A stretch of DNA of 64,000 nt from Halobacillus_B sp963739045 (GCA_963739045.1 CAVTYY010000004.1:930001-994000), one strand, 5' to 3'; counted from the stretch's first letter, positions 1-9,007 are shown. Numbers and translations are program-made. Notes: generated by a model not told the origin, from the sequence alone.

Positions 1-476
1 TTGTTTATCTGCTAGGTTTAGTATTAATTATTATCGACGGGAAATTAGTAAATGATGGAACTCTTTCCTCCATTGGAATTATCTCAATGGTTATTGCTGT
101 AGGTTTAAGTGCACCGAACTGGGTCGCAGGTTTGTACAGTATTATTGGTGTTATGTTAGGTGCGGCAGCTTCTCTGCTATTTCTTAAAGTATTTAAACGA
201 AGAGATATGTGGACAAAGTTAACCCTTATGGATTCGCTTTCTTCAGAGAGGGGTTATAATTCGATGAAGGAAACCTATTCAAGCTTAGTTGGTAAAACAG
301 GCAGAGCTTTAACTAATATGAGACCGGTCGGCACTATTGTGATAGAGGAAGAAGAATATAGTGCTGTCTCAAATGGTCAATGGATTTTTAAAGATGAGGA
401 ACTAAAGGTTGTATCCGTAGACGGCACGAAGATATTAGTAAAGAAAGTCCCCAGCGATCATACGCAAAGTGTTTAA
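1..476 (+). CDS. NfeD-like membrane protein, C-terminal part (5' end outside window)
   Basis: The reading frame is open from position 3 and ends with TAA at 474-476, so this is the 3' part of a gene that starts to the left. The visible part has two hydrophobic membrane segments (up to about base 195), a short basic stretch (KVFKRRDMW), and a soluble C-terminal domain of about 75 residues with the small beta-barrel pattern of NfeD proteins (GKTGRALTNMRPVGTIVI, then KVVSVDGTKILVKKV). NfeD-type proteins usually sit next to flotillin/SPFH genes and take part in membrane organisation; the partner would lie outside the window. An internal ATG at 87 is unlikely to be the true start. The family call is from motif recognition only. 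Confidence 0.72.
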   Translation, partial: VYLLGLVLIIIDGKLVNDGTLSSIGIISMVIAVGLSAPNWVAGLYSIIGVMLGAAASLLFLKVFKRRDMWTKLTLMDSLSSERGYNSMKETYSSLVGKTGRALTNMRPVGTIVIEEEEYSAVSNGQWIFKDEELKVVSVDGTKILVKKVPSDHTQSV

Positions 477-534
477 ATTTTTGATCAAAATAAATGATGC
501 TGGGATGAAAAAACAATAAAATTTCTTTCATCAA

Positions 535-575
535 AAAACCCGAACCTTTGACTTTACATTGGTTCGGGTTTTTTT
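535..575 (+). terminator. Rho-independent terminator after the NfeD-like gene
   Basis: Inverted arms AAACCCGAACC (from 535) and GGTTCGGGTTT (from 560) form a stem followed by a run of T. It lies 60 bp downstream of the stop codon. Confidence 0.9.
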
Positions 576-576
576 A

Positions 577-1056
577 GTTTTAATAAAAAGTCCACCATTT
601 CGATTTCCGCAGGCACGACAGAATCCTGCGGGTAGTCCACACGTGCTGTCCCCGGGAGTTATGGGCAGGGAAACTGCGTAATTTGTTCTTCTATGAACTA
701 TCATTTGGATAAAGCTTGGCTTTCCGGAGTTCTCTTAAAGAAAGGTTCCGGTAACTGACAGATAACAAGTAAGGTTCCTCTGTTTAGCTCGAAACAAGTT
801 AACGCAGCAATGAGATTATTGAGTTATAAACTTTCCTGACTTTTTTTATCTTGGATCAGAACCCATATTTAATAAAATCTGTCTGAATAATCCATAATTG
901 CAGTGATTTTAAGCTGGAATGTAAACTTAATGTAAATATATCAAATATAACTTTACAAATAAAAAACAATTCGTTAATAATGAGTAGGGTGTAAAAAAAA
1001 GAGAAAACACGATTGCACATAAACCTTGGATGGAAAAAGAAAGGGTGGGAGAAGTT
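577..1056. other. 480-bp intergenic region without a gene
   Basis: No credible coding frame on either strand. A small hairpin (CCGCAGG 607-613 with CCTGCGG 625-631) lies in a stretch that resembles the degenerate GC-rich intergenic repeats common in Bacillaceae; this resemblance is an impression. The part near the next gene has TGTAAA direct repeats at 920 and 931 (TTTACA on the minus strand, 11-bp period) and a TTTACA at 952, which look like PhoP half-sites (see findings). Confidence 0.5.
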
Positions 1057-2694
1057 TTGGATATCGACATTCAACAGATGATATTTGAATTTGCCGGCGG
1101 CCTGGGTATCTTCTTATTTGGGATCAAGTATATGGGAGACGGCTTACAAAAGGTAGCTGGGGACCGATTACGCGATTTACTTGATCGTTTTACGAAGAAT
1201 CCATTTATGGGAGTCGTTGCCGGTGCGGTAGTAACGATGCTGATTCAAAGTAGTTCTACAACTACAGTTTTGACAGTAGGACTCGTTAATGCAGGGTTTA
1301 TGACCTTTAGACAAGCGATCGGGGTCATCATGGGAGCAAACATAGGAACGACCATGACGGCTTTTATTATCGGAATCGATGTTAAGGAATATGGTTTGCC
1401 GATTTTAGCCGTAGGGGCCATATTAATCTTTTTCTTTAAGAATAAAAAAGTGACCTATTTAGGACAAACCATTTTCGGCCTAGGGTCTTTGTTTTTTGGG
1501 TTAGAAACGATGAGCGCAGGGATGAAACCTTTGCGTACATTAGACGCCTTCCATGAATTAACTTTAAATATGAGTGACAACCCTATTCTCGGAGTAATTA
1601 TTGGGACCGTTTTTACTGTAATTGTACAAAGTTCCAGTGCTACAATAGGAATACTGCAGGGGTTGTTTGGACAAGGCCTGGTAGATTTAAAGGCCGCTTT
1701 GCCTGTATTGTTTGGAGATAATATAGGGACAACGATTACTGCTGTATTGGCAGCCATCGGAGCCAGTATCGGAGCTAAGCGGGCTGCTCTTGTCCACGTT
1801 ATTTTTAATATTTTAGGTGCGACGATCTTTCTGCTGCTTCTAATTCCTTTTGAAAAATATGTTGCATGGCTGCAGAAATCTCTGGATTTAGGTCCCGAAA
1901 TGACTTTAGCTTTTGCTCATGGATCCTTTAACATAGCCAATATGGTTCTTCAATTTCCATTGATCGGTTTTCTAGCCTGGCTAGTTATACGGCTGATCCC
2001 TGGAGACGATAAATTAATTGAATTTAAACCGCAGCATTTGGATCCTATCTTCATCGAACAATCCCCCTCTTTAGCTCTTGACCAAGCCAAAGAGGAAGTT
2101 ATCCGAATGGGTGAATATGCTTATAAAGGTCTTGAGGAAACCAATCTTTATCTAAATAATAAACAACAAAAACACTCAGAAATTGCGATGCAGATTGAAG
2201 ATGCTCTAAATAATCTGGATCGGAAAATTACGGATTATCTAGTTGAGTTATCGCAAGCTTCATTAACAGATGAAGAAAGCCGTAAACACTCTGCATTGAT
2301 GGATTCTGTAAGAGACTTAGAACGAATTGGAGACCATTTTGAAAATATCATCGAATTGATCGACTATAAAAATTCCAATAAGGTTGATTTAACCGAGCAA
2401 GCGCAGGAAGATTTAAATACCATGTTTGATCTCACTCTTATGACCGTGAAGCAAGCGAATAGGTCTTTAGAAAATATGGATAGAGAAGAAGCGTTAGCTG
2501 TGGTCCAAAAAGAAAATGAATTGGATCGTATGGAGCGTACCTATCGAAAAAAACATATTATTCGTTTGAATGAAGGTTTATGTTCCGGACAAGCTGGAAT
2601 CGTTTTTGTCGATATGCTGAGCAATTTAGAGCGAATTGGAGATCATGCGGTAAATATCGCAGAAGAAGTACTAGGGGAAAAAGAGAGTTTATAA
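1057..2694 (+). CDS. Na/phosphate cotransporter family protein with C-terminal PhoU-like domain
   Basis: Type II Na/Pi symporter family (NptA/YqeW): sodium-driven uptake of inorganic phosphate across the membrane. The N-terminal ~310 residues are membrane segments with the two inverted family repeats, each carrying the QSSS signature (QSSSTTTVLTVGL and QSSSATIGILQGL). The C-terminal ~200 residues are helical and PhoU-like, with paired DLERIGDHFENI and NLERIGDHAVNI motifs. I prefer the TTG at 1057 (MDIDIQQMIFEFAGG) because a GGTGGG-type ribosome binding site at about 1043-1051 sits just before it; an in-frame ATG at 1030 has no such site. It stands alone and fits the phosphate theme of the pst operon 5 kb downstream. 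Confidence 0.9.
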   Translation: MDIDIQQMIFEFAGGLGIFLFGIKYMGDGLQKVAGDRLRDLLDRFTKNPFMGVVAGAVVTMLIQSSSTTTVLTVGLVNAGFMTFRQAIGVIMGANIGTTMTAFIIGIDVKEYGLPILAVGAILIFFFKNKKVTYLGQTIFGLGSLFFGLETMSAGMKPLRTLDAFHELTLNMSDNPILGVIIGTVFTVIVQSSSATIGILQGLFGQGLVDLKAALPVLFGDNIGTTITAVLAAIGASIGAKRAALVHVIFNILGATIFLLLLIPFEKYVAWLQKSLDLGPEMTLAFAHGSFNIANMVLQFPLIGFLAWLVIRLIPGDDKLIEFKPQHLDPIFIEQSPSLALDQAKEEVIRMGEYAYKGLEETNLYLNNKQQKHSEIAMQIEDALNNLDRKITDYLVELSQASLTDEESRKHSALMDSVRDLERIGDHFENIIELIDYKNSNKVDLTEQAQEDLNTMFDLTLMTVKQANRSLENMDREEALAVVQKENELDRMERTYRKKHIIRLNEGLCSGQAGIVFVDMLSNLERIGDHAVNIAEEVLGEKESL

Positions 2695-2755
2695 CAATAA
2701 CCGGGGCTGCTTTAGGAAATCTACGGCAGTCTCGATTATGTTTTTTAAAAAAACC

Positions 2756-2784
2756 TTGAAAGCAAATGGTTCACATGCTATATT
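2756..2784 (+). promoter_or_regulatory. Upstream sigma-A promoter of the tRNA cluster (P1)
   Basis: TTGAAA at 2756-2761, a 17-bp spacer, and TATATT at 2779-2784. It is the first of two tandem promoters, an arrangement typical of stable-RNA operons. Confidence 0.65.
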
Positions 2785-2818
2785 ATTTTTGTCGCTATTA
2801 TTGCTAAACAATTTATTG

Positions 2819-2847
2819 TTGACTAGTTATCGGCATCGTGTTATATT
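2819..2847 (+). promoter_or_regulatory. Proximal sigma-A promoter of the tRNA cluster (P2)
   Basis: TTGACT at 2819-2824, a 17-bp spacer, and TATATT at 2842-2847. It lies 44 bp before the first tRNA. Confidence 0.75.
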
Positions 2848-2891
2848 AATAAGCGTCGCTTCAAGAAGAAAAGCGGCTTAATCCTCATTGT

Positions 2892-2968
2892 GGCGGTGTA
2901 GCTCAGCTGGCTAGAGCGTACGGTTCATACCCGTGAGGTCGGGGGTTCGATCCCCTCCGCCGCTACCA
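2892..2968 (+). tRNA. tRNA-Met (CAT), elongator type
   Basis: A 77-nt cloverleaf with encoded CCA: acceptor GGCGGTG/CGCCGCT, D-arm GCTCAGCTGGCTAGAGC, anticodon loop TTCATAC, T-loop TTCGATC. It lacks the initiator-type GGG/CCC anticodon-stem pairs. First tRNA of the cluster. Confidence 0.93.
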
Positions 2969-3009
2969 AGTTATTTATTATACATATTCAAACGCAGTTT
3001 TCTCATTAT

Positions 3010-3086
3010 GGCGGTTGTGGCGAAGTGGTTAACGCACCGGATTGTGGTTCCGGCACGCATGGGTTCGATCCCCATCAGTCGCCCCA
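3010..3086 (+). tRNA. tRNA-His (GTG)
   Basis: Cloverleaf with anticodon GTG (loop ATTGTGGTT) and encoded CCA. The extra G at -1 (3010) that defines tRNA-His is present and faces C73. Confidence 0.94.
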
Positions 3087-3090
3087 TAGT

Positions 3091-3167
3091 GGACCCTTAG
3101 CTCAGCTGGTTAGAGCTATCGGCTCATAACCGATCGGTCGCAGGTTCGAGTCCTGCAGGGTCCACCA
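3091..3167 (+). tRNA. tRNA-Ile2 (CAT, read as lysidine-AT)
   Basis: 77 nt with CCA; acceptor GGACCCT/AGGGTCC. The anticodon reads CAT, but the body (TCGGCTCATAACCGA stem-loop, GGTCGCAGGTTCGAG T-arm) matches the Bacillus isoleucine tRNA whose C34 is changed to lysidine by TilS, rather than either methionine tRNA. The isoacceptor call rests on sequence resemblance. Confidence 0.85.
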
Positions 3168-3175
3168 ATGAATAC

Positions 3176-3268
3176 GGAGGAGTACCCAAGTTCGGCTGAA
3201 GGGAGCGGTCTTGAAAACCGCCAGGGGCTTTACGGCCCGCGGGGGTTCGAATCCCTCCTCCTCCGCCA
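3176..3268 (+). tRNA. tRNA-Ser (TGA)
   Basis: A 93-nt class II tRNA with a long variable arm and encoded CCA. The anticodon stem-loop CGGTCTTGAAAACCG gives anticodon TGA. Acceptor GGAGGAG/CTCCTCC. Confidence 0.94.
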
Positions 3269-3314
3269 TTCTTACTTAGTGGTCAGCTTCTAGTATAAAT
3301 CCAATTAAATAAGC

Positions 3315-3390
<76 letters not shown>

Positions 3391-3395
3391 TTTTG

Positions 3396-3422
3396 AACAA
3401 GCAGAGAAGCTTGTTTTTTTTA
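3396..3422 (+). terminator. Terminator of the tRNA cluster
   Basis: AACAAGC (3396-3402) and GCTTGTT (3409-3415) form a stem that runs into eight or more T, directly after tRNA-Phe. Confidence 0.9.
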
Positions 3423-3496
3423 TGTTTAATTATTGCTGTACCGGGAAATTACACTATCGAAAGCGAAATAAAGCTTTTTACTTCTATGCATTAAAT

Positions 3497-3525
3497 TTGC
3501 AAGTAAAAATTCAGTTTGGTAATGT
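3497..3525 (+). promoter_or_regulatory. Probable sigma-A promoter of sodA
   Basis: TTGCAA at 3497-3502, 17-bp spacer, TAATGT at 3520-3525, 65 bp before the sodA start. The -10 box is imperfect. Confidence 0.5.
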
Positions 3526-3590
3526 AACAAATAGGGAGAGACGTGGTTACACGGTCTTCTTACATACCAAATTAAAGGAGGAGTTATACT

Positions 3591-4205
3591 ATGGCTAAAT
3601 TTGAACTGCCAGAATTACCTTACGCTTATGATGCACTAGCACCAACTATTGATAAGGACACGATGAACATCCACCATACGAAACACCATAATGGTTATGT
3701 TACTAAGTTGAACAATGCATTGGAAGGTCATGCTGATCTTCAGGATAAATCATTGGAGCAGCTTCTAGCTAACAACCTTGAAGCAGTACCAGAGGATATC
3801 CGTACTGCTGTTCGCCGTAATGGCGGAGGGCATGCTAACCATGAATTGTTCTGGACGATCATGTCTCCAAATGGAGGCGGCGAACCAACTGGTGAACTGG
3901 CTTCAGCAATTAATGATACGTTTGGAAGCTTTGATCAATTTAAAGAGAAGTTCGAAGCTACTGCCGCTGGCCGTTTCGGTTCAGGCTGGTCTTGGCTTGT
4001 TCTGAATAATGGAAATCTGGAAGTAATTGATACTTTAAATCAGGATTCTCCAATTATGGAAGGTAAAACTCCTGTTTTAGGTCTTGATGTTTGGGAGCAT
4101 GCGTATTACCTAAATTATCAAAACCGTCGTCCTGACTATATCTCTGCTTTCTGGAACGTAGTAAACTGGGAAGAAGTTGCAAAACGTTTTGAAGCAGCAA
4201 AATAA
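3591..4205 (+). CDS. sodA: Superoxide dismutase [Mn]
   Basis: Converts superoxide to hydrogen peroxide and oxygen in the cytoplasm. The 204-residue protein has the full Fe/Mn-SOD fold signature: metal ligands His28 (NIHHTKHH), His84 (GGHANHELFW), Asp166 and His170 (DVWEHAYYLNY). The NQDSP segment near residue 150 is typical of the manganese type. A strong AAAGGAGG site precedes the ATG. It is monocistronic, between its own likely promoter and a strong terminator. Confidence 0.97.
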   Translation: MAKFELPELPYAYDALAPTIDKDTMNIHHTKHHNGYVTKLNNALEGHADLQDKSLEQLLANNLEAVPEDIRTAVRRNGGGHANHELFWTIMSPNGGGEPTGELASAINDTFGSFDQFKEKFEATAAGRFGSGWSWLVLNNGNLEVIDTLNQDSPIMEGKTPVLGLDVWEHAYYLNYQNRRPDYISAFWNVVNWEEVAKRFEAAK

Positions 4206-4218
4206 GACAAAATGATCA

Positions 4219-4255
4219 AGAGAGATCCAGTTCAAAAACTGGGTCTCTCTTTTTG
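4219..4255 (+). terminator. Terminator of sodA
   Basis: AGAGAGATCCAGTT pairs with AACTGGGTCTCTCT around a short A-rich loop, followed by T5. It starts 14 bp after the sodA stop. Confidence 0.92.
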
Positions 4256-4310
4256 TATATCTCCTTTTGTTCTGCCTACACTAAGTACAGAAGACAAAGG
4301 AGATTTTGTT

Positions 4311-5546
4311 ATGGTGAGGATGATCAAAGCGTGGCTGAGCCGCGAAGAAGTATCGAAGGATTTGATCCTGCTGCTATTGATTGGCGGCCTATACTCGCTT
4401 GGAATATTTCTTTCGAGTACTTTTGTAAATATTTACTTATGGAAACAATCCAATAGTTATACGGATATTGCCCTCTACAATTTAAGTATTTATATTTTAC
4501 AGCCACTTACTTTTATCGTGGCAGGGAAATGTGCCAAGAAGATCGACAGGGTCATTGTATTACGAACCGGCGTAACTGTCCTCTCTTTATTCTTCTTAAC
4601 GGTATTATTAGTGGGAGAGAGAGCGGCTACCTTCAACATTATGCTGGGTTCTTTGTTAGGAATCGGATACGGTTTCTACTGGCTTGCGTATAACGTGCTT
4701 ACCTTTGAAATTACCGAACCTGAAACACGTGATTTTTTCAATGGTTTTCTTGGTGTCTTACAATCACTTGGCGGGATGACCGGCCCGTTACTCGCTGGTT
4801 TAGTTATTTCACGAATGAATAACTTGACGGGATATACGGTCATATTTGCTATTTCGTTTGGTCTGTTTATCCTTGCAGTACTAGTCAGCCTTGGATTGTC
4901 AAGGAGGAAAGCAAAAGGAAACTTTTCATTTCGAAGAATCATTGATGAGCGGCATCACAATGTTAACTGGAGAAGAATTTTGCACGCCCATGTTTCTCAA
5001 GGGTTTAGAGAAGGAACATTTTTGTTCGCTGTGTCCATATGGATTTTCCTAATCACACGCGATGAGCTTTCGCTTGGAGTGTTTAATCTTGTCTATTCTG
5101 GATGTTCATTTCTGTTCTACTTTTTAGTGGGAAAATGGATTAAACCGAGAAGAAGAAAAAAAGCAATCTTCGTAGCGGGATTATCGTTGTATTTATCGGT
5201 CCTTATTTTGTTAATTAGTGATAATATGTCCTTGTTGTTACTCTATGGGGGAATCGCGGGAATATTTTTTCCAGTGCTTTACGTTCCTTATATTTCATTA
5301 ACTTACGATGTAATCGGAAAATCTTGGAATGCAGGGGAGATGAGAATCGAATACATTGTAGTTCGAGAGTTATTTTTAAATACGGGGAGAATTTTATCGA
5401 TTGTTATCTTTCTGATTTCAATTTCGCTTATTCCTCCTGAAACTGGGCTGCCTTATATATTGCTCATAGTGGGTGGCGGTCACTTTATGATTTATTTCTT
5501 TATTAAAGATATAGATACGACAGCTATGAGTGCGATTAGAAACTGA
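4311..5546 (+). CDS. yqgE: MFS transporter, YqgE-like
   Basis: Major facilitator superfamily membrane protein, 411 residues, with about 12 hydrophobic segments; the substrate is unknown. The start is ATG 4311 (MVRMIKAWLS) because AAAGGAG at 4296-4302 lies eight bases before it. Longer in-frame starts would place the N-terminus inside the sodA terminator. The position between sodA and pbpA is that of B. subtilis yqgE. Charged cytoplasmic loops (SLGLSRRKAKGN, KWIKPRRRKKA) fit the usual topology. Confidence 0.85.
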   Translation: MVRMIKAWLSREEVSKDLILLLLIGGLYSLGIFLSSTFVNIYLWKQSNSYTDIALYNLSIYILQPLTFIVAGKCAKKIDRVIVLRTGVTVLSLFFLTVLLVGERAATFNIMLGSLLGIGYGFYWLAYNVLTFEITEPETRDFFNGFLGVLQSLGGMTGPLLAGLVISRMNNLTGYTVIFAISFGLFILAVLVSLGLSRRKAKGNFSFRRIIDERHHNVNWRRILHAHVSQGFREGTFLFAVSIWIFLITRDELSLGVFNLVYSGCSFLFYFLVGKWIKPRRRKKAIFVAGLSLYLSVLILLISDNMSLLLLYGGIAGIFFPVLYVPYISLTYDVIGKSWNAGEMRIEYIVVRELFLNTGRILSIVIFLISISLIPPETGLPYILLIVGGGHFMIYFFIKDIDTTAMSAIRN

Positions 5547-5591
5547 AACTTTTTCTTTTTCCTGCTCGTCTATATGTAACGGATTAAAAGA

Positions 5592-5600
5592 TGTTATAAT
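5592..5600 (+). promoter_or_regulatory. Extended -10 promoter element of pbpA
   Basis: TGTTATAAT: a perfect TATAAT at 5595-5600 with the TG extension, 40 bp before the pbpA start. No good -35 box is visible. Confidence 0.5.
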
Positions 5601-5639
5601 ATAGAAGCAATTTTTTAGAATAAGGGAGAGGAAGACCTT

Positions 5640-7748
5640 ATGGGGAAAAATAAAAAGAAAAACCAGAAGAAAAAGTCCCATATGCCTTTACGGCTTAACA
5701 TAGTATTTTTTATCGTGTTCATCTTATTTGCTGTTCTTATCTTACAGCTTGGCGTTGTTCAAATACTTAATGGGGAAGAAGCACAAAAGAAAATAGACAG
5801 AACAGAGAATACAACCACAAATATCCCGGTACCTCGCGGAGAAATGTATGATCGATATGGGCGGGTACTTGTAGATAATCAACCGCTGTATTCCATTACA
5901 TACACCCCGCCCAAAGGGGTCCAGGCAGCTGATAGGCTTGCATTAGCTAAACAGCTTTCTCAATATATTCAAATGGATACAGATAATCTGACATCAAGGA
6001 ACTTAAAAGAATATTATTTTCTTCAGAATAGAAAAGAAATTCAGGAACGTACTGCTGATACTGTGACAGATGATATGGATAACGGTGACGTCTATCAGCT
6101 TCAGCTGGACAGCATAAAGAAAAATGAAATTAATTCCTTTGGAAAAAAGACGAAGGAAGTCATTGCTATTAAGAAAGAGCTCGATCAAGCTTCTGCCCTT
6201 TCCCCGCATGTGATTAAAAATGCGGATATTTCCGAGGAAGAGTATTCCAAAGTAGCAGAACACCTTGCGAATCTTCCTGGAATCAATGTCACTTCTGACT
6301 GGGAAAGGTCGTACCCTTATGGACAAACCTTCAAAAATTATGTGGGAAGCATAACTACGAGGCAGGAAGGGGTACCGAGAGATGATCTCGAATATTATAT
6401 GTCGCTTGATTACAGCCGTAATGACCGAGTGGGTGAAAGCGGACTGGAGCAGGAATATGAAGATGTGCTCCGGGGTATGAAGGAAAAAGTTCAATATACG
6501 ACGGACAAGGAAAATAATGTCGTGGATACTAAAGTAATCAGGCAGGGAAGCCGGGGCAAAGACCTGGTGCTTACGATCGACATGGAACTTCAAGAGAAAC
6601 TTGATAAGATAGTCAAAGATGAAGTAGTGAAGGCCGTAAATTTAGGGAACGGATACGTAGACAATGCAATAGCGGTAATGTCCAATCCGCAGACGGGAGA
6701 AATTCTGGGGATCTCGGGGCAAACTTACAACCATAATCGGAAGAAAGGAGAACCGCTGGTATCTGATTCTTCCTCTCAAGCCATTTATAATGCTTATGCA
6801 CCTGGATCAATCGTAAAAGGGGCAACGGTTCTAACGGCCTTTCACGAAGGAGTTATAGACACGAGCACAACAATCTATGATAAAACCTTACATTTTTATG
6901 GAGGTTTAACGAAAAGTTCCTATGTTTCTCTGCAATATGTGAATTACCTTAAAGCACTTAGAAAATCATCCAACGTTTTTATGTTTTACGTTGCTATGTG
7001 GCTTGGCGGAGAGCATTATGAGCCTAATAAAAAACTGGATTTCAAATCAGATACTTATGAGACCTTTCTTTATGACTTTAACCAGTTCGGTTTAGGGGTA
7101 AAAACAGGAATAGATCTTCCATACGAATCAACCGGAGTCATTGGTACGGATCCGAACCCCGGAAATATTCTCGACTTTGCCATCGGGCAATATAATACCT
7201 ATACTGCTATGCAAATGAATCAATACGTTTCCACGATCGCAAACGGAGGGTCAAGAATACGACCTCATTTAGTAAAGGAAATTCATAATCCAGCCCAGGT
7301 TGGGGATGATTTAGGGCCGGTAGAAAAAACGTATTCTCCGGACGTGTTAAATACATTAGAGATGAGTAAAACGAATATTAATCGAGTGCAGGAGGGATTC
7401 CGCGAAGTATTCCAGCATCCGGAAGGGACTGCGTACAGTACCTTTCATAATAAAGATTACAATCCTGCTGGTAAGTCTGGGACTGCCCAGGTTACTAAAT
7501 ATATCAAGACAAAAAGCGGGTATCATGCAGTAGACAGGGAATTAGAAAACTTAACTTTAGTAGGGTATGCCCCTGCTAATAACCCGGAAGTAGCTGTTAC
7601 TGTATTCGTACCTTATATGAATGCAAGTTCCTCTACACACATCAATTATGAAATCGGTGAAAAAGCATTAGATGCGTACTTTGATTTGAAAAAACAAAGA
7701 CAAAAGAATGGTGTCAATATGAATTTGAACAAAAATGAAAAAGAATAG
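5640..7748 (+). CDS. pbpA: Penicillin-binding protein 2A, class B transpeptidase
   Basis: A peptidoglycan transpeptidase that crosslinks lateral wall during rod elongation, anchored by one N-terminal membrane segment (residues about 22-43) after a very basic start (KNKKKNQKKKS). The dimerisation domain begins at VPRGEMYDRYGRVLVDN. The catalytic triad motifs are all present: S390-IV-K393 (APGSIVKG), S443-S-N445, and K612-S-G614 (GKSGTAQ). At 702 residues it has the length usual for Bacillus PbpA. The position before pstS is the same as in B. subtilis. The AGGGAGAGGAAG region before 5640 gives a good ribosome binding site. Confidence 0.95.
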   Translation: MGKNKKKNQKKKSHMPLRLNIVFFIVFILFAVLILQLGVVQILNGEEAQKKIDRTENTTTNIPVPRGEMYDRYGRVLVDNQPLYSITYTPPKGVQAADRLALAKQLSQYIQMDTDNLTSRNLKEYYFLQNRKEIQERTADTVTDDMDNGDVYQLQLDSIKKNEINSFGKKTKEVIAIKKELDQASALSPHVIKNADISEEEYSKVAEHLANLPGINVTSDWERSYPYGQTFKNYVGSITTRQEGVPRDDLEYYMSLDYSRNDRVGESGLEQEYEDVLRGMKEKVQYTTDKENNVVDTKVIRQGSRGKDLVLTIDMELQEKLDKIVKDEVVKAVNLGNGYVDNAIAVMSNPQTGEILGISGQTYNHNRKKGEPLVSDSSSQAIYNAYAPGSIVKGATVLTAFHEGVIDTSTTIYDKTLHFYGGLTKSSYVSLQYVNYLKALRKSSNVFMFYVAMWLGGEHYEPNKKLDFKSDTYETFLYDFNQFGLGVKTGIDLPYESTGVIGTDPNPGNILDFAIGQYNTYTAMQMNQYVSTIANGGSRIRPHLVKEIHNPAQVGDDLGPVEKTYSPDVLNTLEMSKTNINRVQEGFREVFQHPEGTAYSTFHNKDYNPAGKSGTAQVTKYIKTKSGYHAVDRELENLTLVGYAPANNPEVAVTVFVPYMNASSSTHINYEIGEKALDAYFDLKKQRQKNGVNMNLNKNEKE

Positions 7749-7757
7749 AAAGCTTGT

Positions 7758-7792
7758 AAGGGGGCATTCCTAAAGGGGATTGCCCTTTTTTT
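7758..7792 (+). terminator. Terminator of pbpA
   Basis: An AAGGGGGCA...TGCCCTTTTTT stem with a T-run, directly after pbpA. It isolates the pst promoter downstream. Confidence 0.85.
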
Positions 7793-7811
7793 ATTCCCTA
7801 AAAATCGATCA

Positions 7812-7867
7812 TTTACAAAACCTTAACATTCGATTTATATGTACTTAAAACTTCGTCGGTAGTATAT
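7812..7867 (+). promoter_or_regulatory. Pho box (four PhoP half-sites) and promoter of the pst operon
   Basis: Four hexamers with exact 11-bp periodicity lie on the coding strand: TTTACA 7812-7817, TTAACA 7823-7828, TTTATA 7834-7839 and TTAAAA 7845-7850, separated by 5 bp each. This is the TT(A/T/C)ACA-N5 pattern bound by the PhoP response regulator in B. subtilis, where it takes the place of a -35 box. A TATATG near 7862-7867 is a possible -10. It predicts strong induction by phosphate starvation. Confidence 0.85.
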
Positions 7868-7925
7868 GAATTGTGAGTTGGTCAAGCCAACAAAAATATT
7901 TTTAGAAATATAGGGGGAAAAAGAA

Positions 7926-8858
7926 ATGAAACGTTTTAAAAGTTTAGCACTAATGTTTGCTTTCATTTTAGTATTAGGAGCACTTGCTGCATGCGGCAAT
8001 GGAGATTCCTCATCAGAATCCTCCAGTGGAGATACAGGGGACAGCAGCTCTAACGGTGAAGCAGCTTCCGGATCAATCGTAGTCGGTGGCTCTAGTGCTC
8101 TTCAACCACTTGCAGCAGCTGCAGCTGAGCAGTTCCAGCAGGACAACCCTGATGCACAAATTGAAGTACAAGGCGGCGGAAGCGGTACTGGTCTTTCTGA
8201 AGTAGCTTCTGGAAATTTTGACATCGGTAACGCTGACTATTTCGCAGAGTCCAAAGAAGGCATTGATGCAAGCAAACTTAAAGATCATAAAGTAGCCGTA
8301 GTTGGTATGACTGCAGCAGTTAACGCTGACGCTGGTGTTACGAACCTTTCTAAAGATGACCTTATTAAAATCTTCACAGGTAAAGTAACGAACTGGAAAG
8401 ACGTTGGCGGTAAAGATATGGAAATTAAACTTGTAAACCGTCCTGATGGTTCTGGTACTCGTGCTACATTCAATGAATTTGGATTAGATGGTGCGACACC
8501 TGCTGAAGGAATTACTGAAGATTCTTCTAACACAGTTAAAAAGATTATTAAAGATACTCCTGGAGCTGTAGGCTACCTTGCATTCTCATACTTTGACGAC
8601 AGCTCTGATTCAAAAGTTAAGAAAATGTCTATTGATGATGTAGAAGCAACAGACGAAAATGTTAAATCTGGTGAATTCCCTATCTGGGCATACGAACATG
8701 CTTACACGAAAGGTGAAGCTGAGGGTCTAGAAAAAGCATTCTTAGACTACATGATGAGCGATGCTGTTCAAACGAACTTGGTACCCCAACAAGGGTATAT
8801 TCCTGCAAGCGAAATGAAAGTTGAACGTGACGCAGAAGGAAACCAAACAGATAAATAA
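7926..8858 (+). CDS. pstS: Phosphate ABC transporter, substrate-binding lipoprotein
   Basis: Captures phosphate outside the membrane and delivers it to PstCA. The signal peptide ends in the lipobox LAAC with Cys23, followed by a Ser/Gly/Asp-rich tether of about 25 residues. The mature part starts VVGGSSALQPL and contains the GSGTRATF phosphate-binding loop. The length (310 aa) is normal for PstS. AGGGGGAAAAAG before the ATG is the ribosome binding site. It is the first gene of the pst operon, under the Pho box. A small stem (ATACAG 8886 / CTGTAT 8900) lies in the 149-bp gap to pstC and may help PstS be made in excess of the permease. Confidence 0.97.
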   Translation: MKRFKSLALMFAFILVLGALAACGNGDSSSESSSGDTGDSSSNGEAASGSIVVGGSSALQPLAAAAAEQFQQDNPDAQIEVQGGGSGTGLSEVASGNFDIGNADYFAESKEGIDASKLKDHKVAVVGMTAAVNADAGVTNLSKDDLIKIFTGKVTNWKDVGGKDMEIKLVNRPDGSGTRATFNEFGLDGATPAEGITEDSSNTVKKIIKDTPGAVGYLAFSYFDDSSDSKVKKMSIDDVEATDENVKSGEFPIWAYEHAYTKGEAEGLEKAFLDYMMSDAVQTNLVPQQGYIPASEMKVERDAEGNQTDK

Positions 8859-9007
8859 TTTTCATGAAACTATATAGGGGATTTCATACAGGGTTGACTC
8901 TGTATCATTACACCTCAACGGATTGATGAGTGGTCTTACACTTTATCACCTAGTTGAAGAATGATGCCATGGGTCAGCCCGTTTCCCTTGATATTAGGAG
9001 GATAGCT

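Noticed and set aside
2695..2755. A weak GGGCTGC/GCAGTCT stem after the Na/Pi symporter as a terminator
   Set aside because: The stem is short and needs a G-T pair; the following T-run is offset, so it is too weak to list.
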